Shown piece by piece: positions 1 to 8,082 of a stretch of DNA of 64,000 bases. Position 1 is the stretch's first letter. Each line of letters opens with the position of its first letter. A program made the position numbers and the translations under genes. The stretch comes from Lachnospiraceae bacterium GAM79 (GTDB taxonomy: Bacteria; Bacillota; Clostridia; Lachnospirales; Lachnospiraceae). The notes under the pieces were generated by a model. That model had not been told where the DNA came from, searched no databases, and saw only the letters and a list, made by a program, of their open reading frames with translations. The stretch spans positions 1,302,001 to 1,366,000 of the forward strand of contig AP018536.1 in NCBI GenBank assembly GCA_003584705.1. Reading direction: 5' to 3'.

Positions 1-1
1 G

Positions 2-379
2 GTAGACGTAAGAATTATCACACCTGGTATTCCTGATAAAAAATTCATTTATAATATAACTCGTTCTTTTTATCATGGATTAGTTAAACATGGTGTTCGT
101 GTTTATGAGTGGACTCCTGGTTTCTGTCATGCAAAAATGAGTGTGGCAGATGACTGTATGGCAACTTGTGGAACAATTAATCTGGATTATCGAAGTTTAT
201 ATCACCATTTTGAAAACGGCTGTTTTATGGCAGATTGTCAGGCAGTTGTGGATATAAAAAATGATCTGATAAGAACGATGGGAGAATGTCGTGATGTGAC
301 AGACCAATATCAAACCGGACGAAGTGCATATTTGCGACTGGGACAATTATTTATGAGATTATTTGCTGGATTGCTATAA
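2..379 (+). CDS. cls: Cardiolipin synthase, C-terminal part (cut by window edge)
   Basis: The reading frame is open from the first bases of the window and ends at 379. The first in-frame ATG (137) lies inside the domain, so the gene starts upstream of the window. The visible part contains the second phospholipase-D HKD motif: HAKMSVADD followed by GTINLDYRSL, which fits HxKx4Dx6GxxN. This is the C-terminal half of bacterial cardiolipin synthase, a membrane enzyme that joins two phosphatidylglycerols into cardiolipin plus glycerol. The end of the protein (RLFAGLL) is typical of Cls. A strong hairpin follows, so this gene probably ends its own transcript. The neighbouring genes also concern phospholipids. 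The N-terminal half cannot be checked. Confidence 0.88.
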   Translation, partial: VDVRIITPGIPDKKFIYNITRSFYHGLVKHGVRVYEWTPGFCHAKMSVADDCMATCGTINLDYRSLYHHFENGCFMADCQAVVDIKNDLIRTMGECRDVTDQYQTGRSAYLRLGQLFMRLFAGLL

Positions 380-390
380 GAATCTGATGA

Positions 391-447
391 AACGACCTTT
401 CAAAAAACAGTTGATTTAGAAGTTAACTGTTTTTGAAAGGCCGTTTT
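391..447 (+). terminator. Intrinsic terminator after cls
   Basis: An inverted repeat of about 20 bp (arms ACCTTTCAAAAAACAGTT and AACTGTTTTTGAAAGG with a short loop) is followed by CCGTTTTTG. The position, 12 bases after the cls stop, fits a rho-independent terminator. Confidence 0.75.
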
Positions 448-576
448 TGCTATATCTAACAGTCTGTTGTACAAAGAAGATTTTGCATGGATGAAAAAAC
501 AAACCTTGTTGAGGTTAAATTGAGATTGACTTTGTATTGTATAAGTATGAAATAAAAAGGAATCAGGTGATGTACA

Positions 577-2010
577 ATGAAAAAGCATAAAATATGTAAA
601 ATCCTTCTTGTTATACTGGCAATTTTTTTATGTGTGGCGTTTTATGAATTGCTCGGAATCTGCGTTGCATATAAAAAGCAGCCGGAAGTGTCCAATACAA
701 CCAAAAAAGAAACAAAAAATGGGTCATGGAACGAATGCAGTGAAAATACAGAACGGGCAGTAATCATAGAAAAGAATCCAGAAGCGCTTTTACAAAGAGT
801 GCGTTTGATCAAGAATGCAAAAAAGGAAATTATTCTTTCTACTTTTGCATTTCAATCCGATGAAAGTGGAAAATTGATTTTAGGAGCACTGCATGATGCG
901 GCAGACAGAGGTGTACATATTCGTCTGTTAGTAGATGGAATGGAGAGCTGGATTGATATGGAAGGAAATCCGTATTTCTATGGATTATCTTCCCATGAGA
1001 ATGTTGAAATTAAACTATATAATAAGGCCAATCCGTTGAAACCATGGAAGATGATGGGTAGAATGCATGATAAATATTTGATTGCAGATGGTAAGACATA
1101 TATTCTTGGGGGAAGAAATACATACAATTATTTCCTGGGTGATTTTCCGGGACATAAGAACTATGACAGAGACGTGTTAGTGGTTTGCGATGAACCTGAG
1201 AAAGAAAATTCAGTTAACCAGTTGTTAGAGTATTTTGAAACGATATGGGAACAAGAAGACAGTGGTTATTTTCATGACAATAAAAAACTGGCAAATAGAC
1301 AATCTGTAAAGAACGCAGTTTTAGAGCTGCAGAACGGCTATCAGAAATATTTTGAAGAGAATAAGGAAAGAATCTGCGATACCGATTACACGGACGAAAC
1401 TTTTGAGACAGAAAAGATTGCATTAGTGTCAAATCCTATTCACACAGGTCCCAAGGAACCAGTAGTCTGGTATCAACTGGGAGAACTAATGAAAAATGCA
1501 AAAGAGCGCGTGAAAATTCATACACCATATATTATCTGTAATGATATGATGTATAATACATGGAAAGAGATTGCGGAGAGAGTTCCGGATTTTTCTATCA
1601 TGACCAATTCGGTTGCCAACAATGGAAATCCGTTTGGTTCTGCTGATTATGCGAGAAACAGAAACAGAATTTTAAATACAGGAATTGATATCTGGGAGTA
1701 TGAAGGCGGCTATTCTTACCACGGAAAAAGCATTCTGATTGATGATGATCTATCCGTAATCGGTTCCTTTAACATGGATATGAGAAGCACGTATCTGGAT
1801 ACGGAACTGATGCTTGTAATACGTAGCAAAGAGATTAATAAACAGTTGGAAGAAGGCATGATGGAATATGAAAGAGTGTCCCGACAGGTATTGGAAGATG
1901 GAACCTATCGTGATCCGTATCATGTAGAGCCAATTGAATTGACAAAGAAGCGTCAGAGAAACATACTTTTGGTACAGCATCTGCTTGGATGGGCAAGATA
2001 TCTGTTCTGA
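577..2010 (+). CDS. Phospholipase D-fold membrane protein, cardiolipin synthase-like
   Basis: A 477-residue protein with one N-terminal membrane segment (about residues 9-27) and two HKD motifs. The first is MHDKYLIADG with its His at residue 164; the second is YHGKSILIDDD with its His at residue 382, followed by GSFNMDMRS. Two HKD motifs make one PLD active site, so a phosphatidyltransferase or phospholipase acting at the membrane surface is likely. It lacks the two-helix N-terminus of classical Cls and is a diverged relative. It is the first gene of a tight run with a two-component system, a FUSC-like protein and a PgsA-like enzyme; only 18 bases separate it from the regulator. Whether it makes cardiolipin, another phosphatidyl product or degrades lipid cannot be told from sequence. 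Confidence 0.8.
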   Translation: MKKHKICKILLVILAIFLCVAFYELLGICVAYKKQPEVSNTTKKETKNGSWNECSENTERAVIIEKNPEALLQRVRLIKNAKKEIILSTFAFQSDESGKLILGALHDAADRGVHIRLLVDGMESWIDMEGNPYFYGLSSHENVEIKLYNKANPLKPWKMMGRMHDKYLIADGKTYILGGRNTYNYFLGDFPGHKNYDRDVLVVCDEPEKENSVNQLLEYFETIWEQEDSGYFHDNKKLANRQSVKNAVLELQNGYQKYFEENKERICDTDYTDETFETEKIALVSNPIHTGPKEPVVWYQLGELMKNAKERVKIHTPYIICNDMMYNTWKEIAERVPDFSIMTNSVANNGNPFGSADYARNRNRILNTGIDIWEYEGGYSYHGKSILIDDDLSVIGSFNMDMRSTYLDTELMLVIRSKEINKQLEEGMMEYERVSRQVLEDGTYRDPYHVEPIELTKKRQRNILLVQHLLGWARYLF

Positions 2011-2028
2011 TAAAGGAGGAAGAAGATC

Positions 2029-2700
2029 GTGTTTCAAATATTGATTGTAGAAGATGATAAAGAATTAAGCCAGCTATTCCAAAAAGTGCTTGAGAAGAAT
2101 GGATATCAGGTCAAAAGTGCATCGGATGGAGCACTGGCATTAGAAATATTGGATAAAGAGTATATTGATCTGATCATTTCCGATATTATGATGCCGGTTA
2201 TGGATGGTTATGAACTGGTGTCGGAACTCCGTTCAGCAGGATATCAGATACCGGTACTTATGATCACTGCGAAAGGTTCCTTTGATGATATGCGCCAGGG
2301 ATTTCTTTCGGGAAGTGACGATTATATGGTAAAACCGGTAAATGTGAATGAAATGGTTTTAAGAGTCGGAGCACTGCTTCGCCGTGCACAGATACTGAAT
2401 GAACACAAAATTGTGATCGGTTCAACAGAGTTTGATTATGATGCAATGACGGTTATAACTGATAAGGAAAGTCTTGTTTTGCCTAAAAAAGAATTCCTGC
2501 TTTTATATAAGCTTGCAGCTTCGCCAGGCAGAACATTTACAAAACAACAGTTGATGGATGAAGTATGGGGATACGAGACGGAGGCAGACCCACATACGAT
2601 AGAGGTACATATAGGAAGAATCAGAGAGCGTTTGAAAGATAACCCTGATTTTGAAATCGTAACAATGCGTGGAATTGGATACAAGGTGGTGAAAAAATAA
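2029..2700 (+). CDS. OmpR-family response regulator
   Basis: A 223-residue protein with a receiver domain (acidic patch VEDD near the start, phospho-acceptor in LIISDIMMP, conserved Lys in MVKPVN) and a C-terminal winged helix (VWGYETEADPHTIEVHIGRIRERL). The start is GTG, chosen because a strong AAAGGAGG lies 9 bases upstream (2012-2019). Its stop overlaps the kinase start by one base, so the two are a translationally coupled pair. Placement between phospholipid genes suggests it controls this operon, perhaps in response to membrane stress; that is inference. The target promoter was not identified. Confidence 0.9.
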   Translation: MFQILIVEDDKELSQLFQKVLEKNGYQVKSASDGALALEILDKEYIDLIISDIMMPVMDGYELVSELRSAGYQIPVLMITAKGSFDDMRQGFLSGSDDYMVKPVNVNEMVLRVGALLRRAQILNEHKIVIGSTEFDYDAMTVITDKESLVLPKKEFLLLYKLAASPGRTFTKQQLMDEVWGYETEADPHTIEVHIGRIRERLKDNPDFEIVTMRGIGYKVVKK

Positions 2701-3743
2701 TGGAACAAAAGAAAGAAAAAGGATTGCGGATCCGATCCTGTCTGACTGGTGCAATCTGGCTGGCACTTGTATTTTCAACAGTCATATCTGCTTTATTATT
2801 TGCTTTTTTGAATCATTTTTTTCATCTGCCGGGCAGCATACCTGTGCTTGGCTGGCTTTTGATTTTCAATACATTGATTGCAGGGCTGATCACTTCCTTT
2901 ATTAATGCAAAGTTACTGGAACCAATTACCAGACTTAGTAAAGCAATGAAGGAAGTTTCTCGGGGAGATTTTGAACAGCATTTGGAAACGAACAGCCGTA
3001 TAGCAGAAGTTGGAGAATCTTACCAGAGTTTTAACGTTATGACAAAAGAACTTCGTGCAACAGAGGTGCTGCAGATGGATTTTGTATCTGATGTTTCTCA
3101 TGAGTTTAAGACCCCGATCAATGCCATTGAAGGGTATACAATGCTTCTTCAGGGAGAGGAACTGTCTCAGGAGCAAGAGGAATATGTAGAAAAAATCCTG
3201 TTTAATACCCAAAGGCTTTCCGGATTGGTTGGAAATATTTTGCTGTTATCCAAGTTAGAGAATCAGAACATACCAATGAAAAAAACAGAATATCGTTTGG
3301 ATGAACAGATCCGTCAGGCATTTCTTTCCCTGGAGACAAAATGGACAGAAAAAGAAATTGGTTTCCAGGTAGAGCTGGAGGAAGTTAAATATACTGGGAA
3401 TGAAGGACTTTTTATGCATATCTGGATAAATCTTTTGGATAATGCGATTAAGTTCAGTCCTTCAAAGGGGACAATTACGATGTTTCTGAAACAAGAACAG
3501 GATTCTGTTAAGTTCATTCTGGAAGATGAAGGACCAGGAATAGAGGATGATGTAAAATCCAGAATATTTGACAAGTTCTATCAGGTAGATGGATCTCATA
3601 AAGCAGAAGGAAATGGCCTGGGTCTTGCACTTGTAAAACGGATTGTAGATAGTGCCGGAGGAACAATCAAAGCAGAAAACCGTGAATATGGTGGATGCAG
3701 ATTTGTTGTAGAGCTGCCAAAGCAGAAAGATGAGATTATATAG
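2700..3743 (+). CDS. Sensor histidine kinase, partner of the 2029 regulator
   Basis: A 347-residue membrane kinase. Two closely spaced N-terminal membrane segments (about residues 17-40 and 47-65) leave almost no extracellular loop, as in intramembrane-sensing kinases. A HAMP-like linker follows, then the H-box SDVSHEFKTPINAIEGY, the N-box INLLDNAIKFSP, and the G-boxes DEGPGIED and GNGLGLALVKRI. The start codon overlaps the regulator's stop (TAATG). The small sensor region argues for detecting events in the membrane rather than a soluble ligand, which fits the surrounding lipid genes. The signal is unknown. Confidence 0.9.
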   Translation: MEQKKEKGLRIRSCLTGAIWLALVFSTVISALLFAFLNHFFHLPGSIPVLGWLLIFNTLIAGLITSFINAKLLEPITRLSKAMKEVSRGDFEQHLETNSRIAEVGESYQSFNVMTKELRATEVLQMDFVSDVSHEFKTPINAIEGYTMLLQGEELSQEQEEYVEKILFNTQRLSGLVGNILLLSKLENQNIPMKKTEYRLDEQIRQAFLSLETKWTEKEIGFQVELEEVKYTGNEGLFMHIWINLLDNAIKFSPSKGTITMFLKQEQDSVKFILEDEGPGIEDDVKSRIFDKFYQVDGSHKAEGNGLGLALVKRIVDSAGGTIKAENREYGGCRFVVELPKQKDEII

Positions 3744-3776
3744 TTTTATGATAAATTAGAAGATGGGAGGATTTAT

Positions 3777-4841
3777 ATGACATTTTATCAGGAGTTGCAG
3801 TTAAATCAGGCAGGTTCTAAAAACCTGTTGAAAAAGAGTGAAACACTAAAAGAAAAATTATATCATATGTGGGTATATCTGGTGAAGATAGCTGTTACAA
3901 TGGCATTTTGTTTTTTCTTTGTTAGTATTTTCAGCATCCTATTTGGAAAGGAGAACAGCATTGTAGGTGTAGTAGTCTTATTATGTCTCATGGTGTTTAG
4001 AAATGCGGATCTGGGGATCCACATCGGACAATCTACGATGCTTTTGGCTTTGTTCTTTGTAATTATGACTGTATGTCCGCATTTAGCAAATCAGTTTTCA
4101 CCGGTATTGGGAATGCTGTTAAATATTGCGGCACTGGCTGTGTTGATTCTGTTCGGATGCCATAATCCATTCATGTTTAATCAATCTACATTGGTTCTTG
4201 GGTATCTGCTGCTATATGGTTATGATGTTACGGGAAAAAGCTATCAGATGCGATTAGTCGGAATGGCTTTAGGTGCAGCACTTACCTGCTTCGTATTTTA
4301 TCGAAATCATAAAAACAGAACTTATAAAAGAAATCTGAAAGATCTGATACAAGAATTTGATATCACTTCTTCCAGAACAAAATGGCAGATATGTCAGATT
4401 TTATGCGTACCGATTGTCCTTTGCATTGCAGAACTTTGTAATATGCCACGTGCAATGTGGGCTGGTATTGCGGCCATGTCCGCGATTTTGCCGTTTATGG
4501 AAGATATGCACTACAGAGTCCGTAAAAGGATTGTCGGAAATATTGCAGGTGTTATATGTTTTACAGTATTATATTTTCTGCTTCCTTCGTCAATCTATGC
4601 ATATATAGGAATTCTTGGTGGAATCGGTGTAGGATTTTCAGCACAATATGGCTGGCAGGCAGTATTTAACACATTTGGTGCTTTAGCCATTGCTGCAGAG
4701 ACTTATGGACTACAAGGAGCGGTTAGTCTTAGAGTGATTCAAAATGTTTTTGGTGTTGTGTTTGCTTTAGCATTTTGTGTTATATTTTATTGGTTTATGT
4801 CTAAAAAAAAGGAAAGTGAGGTGACCGTACATGCAGAGTGA
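3777..4841 (+). CDS. FUSC/aromatic-acid-exporter-like multi-pass membrane protein
   Basis: A 354-residue protein with about ten hydrophobic segments in two blocks separated by a basic cytoplasmic stretch (RNHKNRTYKRNLKDL). The second block has the pattern MWAGIAAMSAILPFMED followed by YRVRKRIVGNIAG, which resembles the FUSC superfamily (fusaric acid and aromatic acid efflux proteins). The last 11 bases overlap the next gene, so co-translation with the phosphatidyltransferase is likely. Substrate unknown; the family name implies export, but a direct structural role in the membrane cannot be excluded. Confidence 0.65.
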   Translation: MTFYQELQLNQAGSKNLLKKSETLKEKLYHMWVYLVKIAVTMAFCFFFVSIFSILFGKENSIVGVVVLLCLMVFRNADLGIHIGQSTMLLALFFVIMTVCPHLANQFSPVLGMLLNIAALAVLILFGCHNPFMFNQSTLVLGYLLLYGYDVTGKSYQMRLVGMALGAALTCFVFYRNHKNRTYKRNLKDLIQEFDITSSRTKWQICQILCVPIVLCIAELCNMPRAMWAGIAAMSAILPFMEDMHYRVRKRIVGNIAGVICFTVLYFLLPSSIYAYIGILGGIGVGFSAQYGWQAVFNTFGALAIAAETYGLQGAVSLRVIQNVFGVVFALAFCVIFYWFMSKKKESEVTVHAE

Positions 4842-5403
4842 AGTGAATCAGGAAGAAAATTTGAATAGAATTATTACGGTTCCTAATCTTCTTTCTTTTT
4901 TTCGGCTTTGTCTGATTCCGGTAATTATATGGAGTTATTGTGTAAAGAAAAATCCTCTGTTAGCTGGTGAAATCTTATTGCTGTCTGGTCTTACGGATCT
5001 TGCTGATGGATATATCGCAAGAAGATTCCATAGAATTAGTAATTTAGGAAAAATACTTGATCCGGTGGCTGATAAGCTGACACAGGCAGCGATGTTAATC
5101 TGTCTGTTTACTCGTTTTCCGCATGTGCTTCTTTTAATCGTAATAATGGCAGGTAAGGAGCTGTATATGGTAGTCAGTGGATGTCTTGTGATACGAAAGA
5201 CGGGAAAAGTACATGGTGCAGACTGGCATGGAAAGATAGTAACCTTTTTATTATATGGAACTGCAGCGGTGCATATTATATGGTTCCACATTACACCGAT
5301 GGTATCAGATCTGTTGATTGGTTTGTGCGCTATAATGATGGTCATATCGGTCGCTCTGTATATTATCCAGAATACCAGGACTCTTAAGGGAGAGACTGTA
5401 TAA
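4831..5403 (+). CDS. CDP-alcohol phosphatidyltransferase (PgsA-like)
   Basis: A 190-residue membrane enzyme carrying the family signature DGx2ARx8Gx3Dx3D, seen as ADGYIARRFHRISNLG followed by KILDPVADK. These residues bind two metal ions and CDP-diacylglycerol. The N-terminus TVPNLLSFFRLCLIPVI is typical of phosphatidylglycerophosphate synthase, which uses glycerol-3-phosphate to make the precursor of phosphatidylglycerol and cardiolipin. Several hydrophobic segments follow. The gene overlaps the upstream FUSC-like gene by 11 bases. A housekeeping pgsA may exist elsewhere, so this could be a specialised copy; the alcohol acceptor is inferred. Confidence 0.85.
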   Translation: MQSEVNQEENLNRIITVPNLLSFFRLCLIPVIIWSYCVKKNPLLAGEILLLSGLTDLADGYIARRFHRISNLGKILDPVADKLTQAAMLICLFTRFPHVLLLIVIMAGKELYMVVSGCLVIRKTGKVHGADWHGKIVTFLLYGTAAVHIIWFHITPMVSDLLIGLCAIMMVISVALYIIQNTRTLKGETV

Positions 5404-5448
5404 GCAATTTTATATTGCAATGACTAGAAAAATATTTAGGAGAATATT

Positions 5449-5637
5449 GATGAGATAAAGAAGGATAAAAACTTAACCTGGATAGAATCAGAACAGATAA
5501 TTTTTGCATGGCTGGATAAAGACAATCAGGTTACTCCGTTAACGGACGAGCAATTAAATCCGGTATGGAAAATACTAAATTACGAAACAGGGAAATATGA
5601 ATCTGTTCAGAAACACTTCCGAGTATTTGAAGTGTAG
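5449..5637 (+). pseudogene. Remnant open frame without a start codon
   Basis: A frame of 62 codons ends at TAG 5635-5637 and has a protein-like composition (for example LTWIESEQIIFAWLDKD and YESVQKHFRVFEV). No ATG, GTG or TTG is in frame: the frame is closed by TAG at 5437-5439. The ATG at 5450, preceded by AGGAG, is one base out of frame and hits a stop after two codons. The simplest reading is a gene whose start lies one frameshift away, or a 3' fragment left by a rearrangement. I do not recognise the family. It sits at the edge of the decayed junction region. Confidence 0.45.
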
Positions 5638-5681
5638 AAGTTTTGTGATACAAAGTGTAAACGTAAGAAAAAATAATACAT

Positions 5682-5727
5682 TTGCGGTCAATTTGTTATC
5701 GACAGTTGACCGCAAGCACGGTATAAT
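5682..5727 (+). promoter_or_regulatory. Promoter embedded in a 10-bp palindromic operator
   Basis: A perfect 10-bp inverted repeat, TTGCGGTCAA (5682-5691) and TTGACCGCAA (5706-5715), overlaps a sigma-70-type promoter: -35 TCGACA (5699-5704), 17-base spacer, -10 TATAAT (5722-5727). This is the geometry of a repressor-controlled promoter. No intact gene follows it. Confidence 0.6.
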
Positions 5728-5733
5728 AGACAT

Positions 5734-5852
5734 AGATCTAATAAGAAAACCAAATAATCATTACTGTAAAATGTCAGGTAATGGTAGTCATCATTTATAA
5801 TTGGAAGGAACAGGTTGGCTTTACCCTAATGGTGGAAAATCCACCATTTTTC
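5734..5852 (+). ncRNA. Candidate short transcript ending in an intrinsic terminator
   Basis: Transcription from the 5699-5727 promoter would start near 5734. At 5829-5852 an 8-bp perfect hairpin, ATGGTGGA-AAA-TCCACCAT, is followed by TTTTT. The predicted RNA is about 115-120 bases and contains no convincing reading frame. It may be a small RNA, or the shortened leader of a gene lost by deletion. Confidence 0.35.
5829..5852 (+). terminator. Intrinsic terminator
   Basis: Perfect 8-bp stem ATGGTGGA/TCCACCAT with an AAA loop and five T directly after it. Confidence 0.65.
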
Positions 5853-5985
5853 CACCCAAACTGTAATTCCTCAGATGAAAACAGGTTTTCTTATCTTTTC
5901 TGAAATTGACAGAAAAAGCAGTAAAATCAAGGCTTTGAATGACTTTGATTGACGTAGAATGCAAGCTGTTTTCTGTACCAGGATG

Positions 5986-6028
5986 AACTCCTAAGACTCT
6001 ATTGTAGGTTCGATTCCTATAGGGAACG
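5986..6028 (+). other. 3' half of a tRNA-Arg(CCT)-like gene, probable integration scar
   Basis: The stretch has an anticodon-loop-like CTCCTAA, a good T-arm (GTAGG, loop TTCGATT, CCTAT) and a 3' acceptor strand AGGGAAC plus discriminator G. The matching 5' acceptor (GTTCCCT), D-arm and anticodon stem are absent upstream, so this is not a functional tRNA. Tyrosine recombinases of integrative elements use exactly this part of tRNA genes as attachment site, so I read it as an att scar. Confidence 0.5.
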
Positions 6029-6040
6029 CTCTATTTTAAG

Positions 6041-6073
6041 CGGTAATGAGAGAAAAATCATTGCCGTTTTTTT
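6041..6073 (+). terminator. Intrinsic terminator after the tRNA-like scar
   Basis: Perfect 9-bp stem CGGTAATGA (6041-6049) and TCATTGCCG (6058-6066) followed by seven T. This would be a natural terminator of the original tRNA transcript. Confidence 0.75.
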
Positions 6074-6084
6074 GTTGTTTTTCT

Positions 6085-6226
6085 GCTAACAGCAAATCAA
6101 AAAATGAGCATTTTTGCTAACAGAAAATGCAAATTGCTAACAGTAAAATTATTGTAGATTTGCTAACAGGAATGAAAAGCTATAATGCAGCTGGTGTAAA
6201 AGGTTGTAAATTCTTGTAGCTAACAA
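6085..6226. repeat. Five direct repeats GCTAACA(g/a)
   Basis: The octamer GCTAACAG occurs at 6085, 6116, 6136 and 6162, and GCTAACAA at 6219, all in the same orientation. Together with the tRNA scar 60 bases upstream they resemble integrase arm-binding sites at the end of an integrative element. No integrase gene is within this window. Confidence 0.5.
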
Positions 6227-6280
6227 AAGGGTGATGATAAAAAATATTTCTGCTTGGAAAATATCAAGCCTGAATGAGTA

Positions 6281-6327
6281 TTCCGTTCAGATTAGATTAG
6301 GTTCTAATCTGGTCGGATCTTTTTATT
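6281..6327 (+). terminator. Hairpin with T-run
   Basis: Inverted repeat CAGATTAG/CTAATCTG extended by outer CCG/CGG pairs, followed by ATCTTTTTATT. It could be a terminator or leader attenuator. An ATG with a strong GAAGGAGG lies just downstream (6343/6349), but that frame closes after about 22 codons. Confidence 0.4.
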
Positions 6328-6369
6328 TCAGGAAGAAGGAGGATGCCTATGGCAGAAAAAGTGGATCAG

Positions 6370-7209
6370 ATCAGGCAGTATTTACACCTAATGACGCAAA
6401 CAACTACAATACCGTAACTAGAACAATAACTGTTAAAGTAACTAAAGCAACACCGGTAATTGCAGAGAAAAGGAGATTCAATTAAGCCATACATCAAGGA
6501 CGACAGCGGCAAGGAAGGCTGGGATGTTATCAAGCCACAGCTTGAAGAAGCTAAGGCAGGCGATACGGTAACGGTTGCAATGAACGGAACAACTGTAGTA
6601 CCGAAAGATGTAATTGACAGTATCAAGGGCAAAGATACAACACTTGTTCTGGATATGGGAAATGGTCTTTCCTGGAAGATTTATGGAAAGGATATTACTG
6701 ATGCAGCTGGAGATATTGATTTTGATGTGACAGTCGGAGCCGACGCCGGAAAATCCATTCCTGTGGATGTGATCAATAACGTGACCGGGGAACATTCTTC
6801 CTTGAATCTGACTCTTGCTTATGACGGAGAGTTTGGATTTGCAGCCACACTGACCGTCAACATGGAATCAAAGAATGCAGGACTGTATGCGAACCTGTTC
6901 TACTACAATGAACAGACCGGAGAACTGGAATTTATCAGCGCCGGACAGATTGATCCGGATGGAAATGTGGAACTTGTATTTACCCATGCATCAGATTACA
7001 CGATTGTTGTTGATGCCAAGATTATGAGTGATAACGGTCAGGCAGACAACAAATCTGATGAAACCATTCCTGCACCTAAGACAGATGACAGCACTTCAAA
7101 ATATGCATGGAATAATACGATAATCATTATTATAGGTATCTGTATTATACTGAATGTTTTTGGAGCTGTATTCTATGTAAGAAAAAAGAGTGGTTCTGAG
7201 GAAGAATAA
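6370..7209 (+). pseudogene. C-terminal remnant of a cell-surface protein, frameshifted
   Basis: Two overlapping frames together read as the end of a wall-anchored protein. The first (to 6485) carries a bacterial Ig-like repeat fragment (VFTPNDANNYNTV followed by ITVKVTKATPVI). The second (from about 6460 to 7209) carries GDTVTVAMNGTTVVPKDVI, a domain ending in YTIVVDAK, a degenerate sortase-like PAPKTDDS, a hydrophobic membrane segment and a charged tail (VRKKSGSEEE). The frame changes at about 6460-6480. No signal peptide or N-terminal region is present, so the gene is a truncated, frameshifted relic. The upstream start at 6349 belongs to an unrelated short fragment. The family looks like large Lachnospiraceae surface proteins; function is unknown. 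Confidence 0.6.
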
Positions 7210-7285
7210 GTATCTGACATAGTAATTGAATAAAAGTGGGAATGTGGGAGCGTACTGGCAAAGGGTGTAACAGTATAAACATGAA

Positions 7286-7323
7286 AAGCGGTGTATGTCT
7301 TGATGAAGAGACGTATGCCGCTT
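7286..7323 (+). terminator. Hairpin downstream of the surface-protein remnant
   Basis: Arms AAGCGGTGTATGTCT (7286-7300) and AGACGTATGCCGCTT (7309-7323) pair over 15 positions with two G-U pairs. The T-run after it is weak, so the terminator role is plausible rather than certain. Confidence 0.45.
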
Positions 7324-7339
7324 ATTTGCGTCAAAAATG

Positions 7340-7417
7340 ATAGAAAACTAAAAGAAAAAAAGAAAAAAGAAAAAAACTAAAGAAAAAAAGAAACTAAAAG
7401 AAAAAAGAAAAAAAACC
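7340..7417. repeat. Purine-only, A-rich low-complexity tract
   Basis: About 75 bases made almost wholly of A with regularly spaced G (AAAGAAAAAAAG-like units and ACTAAAAG steps). It has no coding meaning. It lies directly upstream of the ECF sigma promoter and might bend DNA or slip during replication. Confidence 0.6.
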
Positions 7418-7441
7418 TCAGTCTGGAATATTTTTTGTCGG

Positions 7442-7468
7442 TGAAACTTTTTGCGGGAATACAGCGTC
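7442..7468 (+). promoter_or_regulatory. ECF (SigV-type) promoter of the sigma factor gene
   Basis: TGAAAC at 7442-7447 followed by four or more T, a 17-base spacer, and CGTC at 7465-7468. This matches the -35 TGAAAC and -10 CGTC pattern of Bacillus SigV/SigW-type ECF promoters. It lies about 90 bases before the sigma gene, suggesting autoregulation. Confidence 0.6.
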
Positions 7469-7556
7469 AAAATCGTAGAATATATCAAAAGAATATGTGT
7501 TACAATAAATACCGAAAAATAATTGCATGCAGTTTTCAAAAGTGAGGAAAGGATAT

Positions 7557-8036
7557 ATGTCGGACAGAAAAAAAGAACAGGCGGTGGAGCGTGCCCTGAC
7601 GGAAGGGTATGAGAAGTATTACCGTCTTGCTTATAGTTATGTACATAATGAAGCGGACGCGCTGGATATTGTACAGGAAGCAGCCTATAAAGCTATTTTA
7701 AAAAGTGACAGCCTGAAGGAGCCGCAATACGTGGAGACCTGGGTGTACCGGATCGTGATCAACGAGGCGTGCAGCTTCCTGCGCAGCCGGAAGGAGAGCG
7801 TGGATGTGGAGGAGATCCAGGCGGCAAGTGAAGATATCTATGAAAATATTGATTTAAAGCGCGCAATAGAAAATCTTGACCCAAAGGATCGTGCCATCGT
7901 AGTCCTACGATTTTTTGAGGACAGGCAGCTGGAGGAGATCGCGAAGATCCTGGATGAGAACCTGAGTACGGTAAAGAGCAGGCTGTACCGGGTGATGAAA
8001 AAACTGCGGCTGAACCTCGAGGGCAGCATGGGCTGA
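7557..8036 (+). CDS. sigV: ECF RNA polymerase sigma factor, SigV-like
   Basis: A 159-residue sigma-70 protein with region 2 (YKYYRLAYSYVHNEADALDIVQE-like core, seen as YVHNEADALDIVQEA) and region 4 (LDPKDRAIVVLRFFEDRQLEEIA, then LSTVKSRLYRVMKKLR). It lacks regions 1 and 3, which defines the ECF group. The start at 7557 is preferred over an upstream ATG (7527) because AGGAAAGG lies just before it. An RsiV-type anti-sigma gene follows, so the pair probably forms a cell-envelope stress switch; in Bacillus subtilis SigV responds to lysozyme. Its own promoter appears at 7442-7468. Symbol given by family and neighbour, not by direct comparison. Confidence 0.8.
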   Translation: MSDRKKEQAVERALTEGYEKYYRLAYSYVHNEADALDIVQEAAYKAILKSDSLKEPQYVETWVYRIVINEACSFLRSRKESVDVEEIQAASEDIYENIDLKRAIENLDPKDRAIVVLRFFEDRQLEEIAKILDENLSTVKSRLYRVMKKLRLNLEGSMG

Positions 8037-8082
8037 GCAATCCGTAGTCAAAGTCGTGGGATTTTGCCCCGACATCATATAT
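8037..8082. repeat. Partial copy of an interspersed palindromic repeat
   Basis: GCAATCCGTAG, then CAAAGTCGTGGG and CCCCGACATCAT, closely match the second half of the repeat at 26492-26571. It lies between the sigma and anti-sigma genes. Confidence 0.6.

Noticed and set aside
5597..5800. 67-codon frame MNLFRNTSEYLKC...
   Set aside because: It runs antiphase through the end of the remnant at 5449-5637 and the palindromic promoter, and has no protein-like features.
5986..6028. Functional tRNA-Arg gene
   Set aside because: Only the anticodon loop, T-arm and 3' acceptor strand can be formed; the 5' acceptor, D-arm and anticodon stem are absent.
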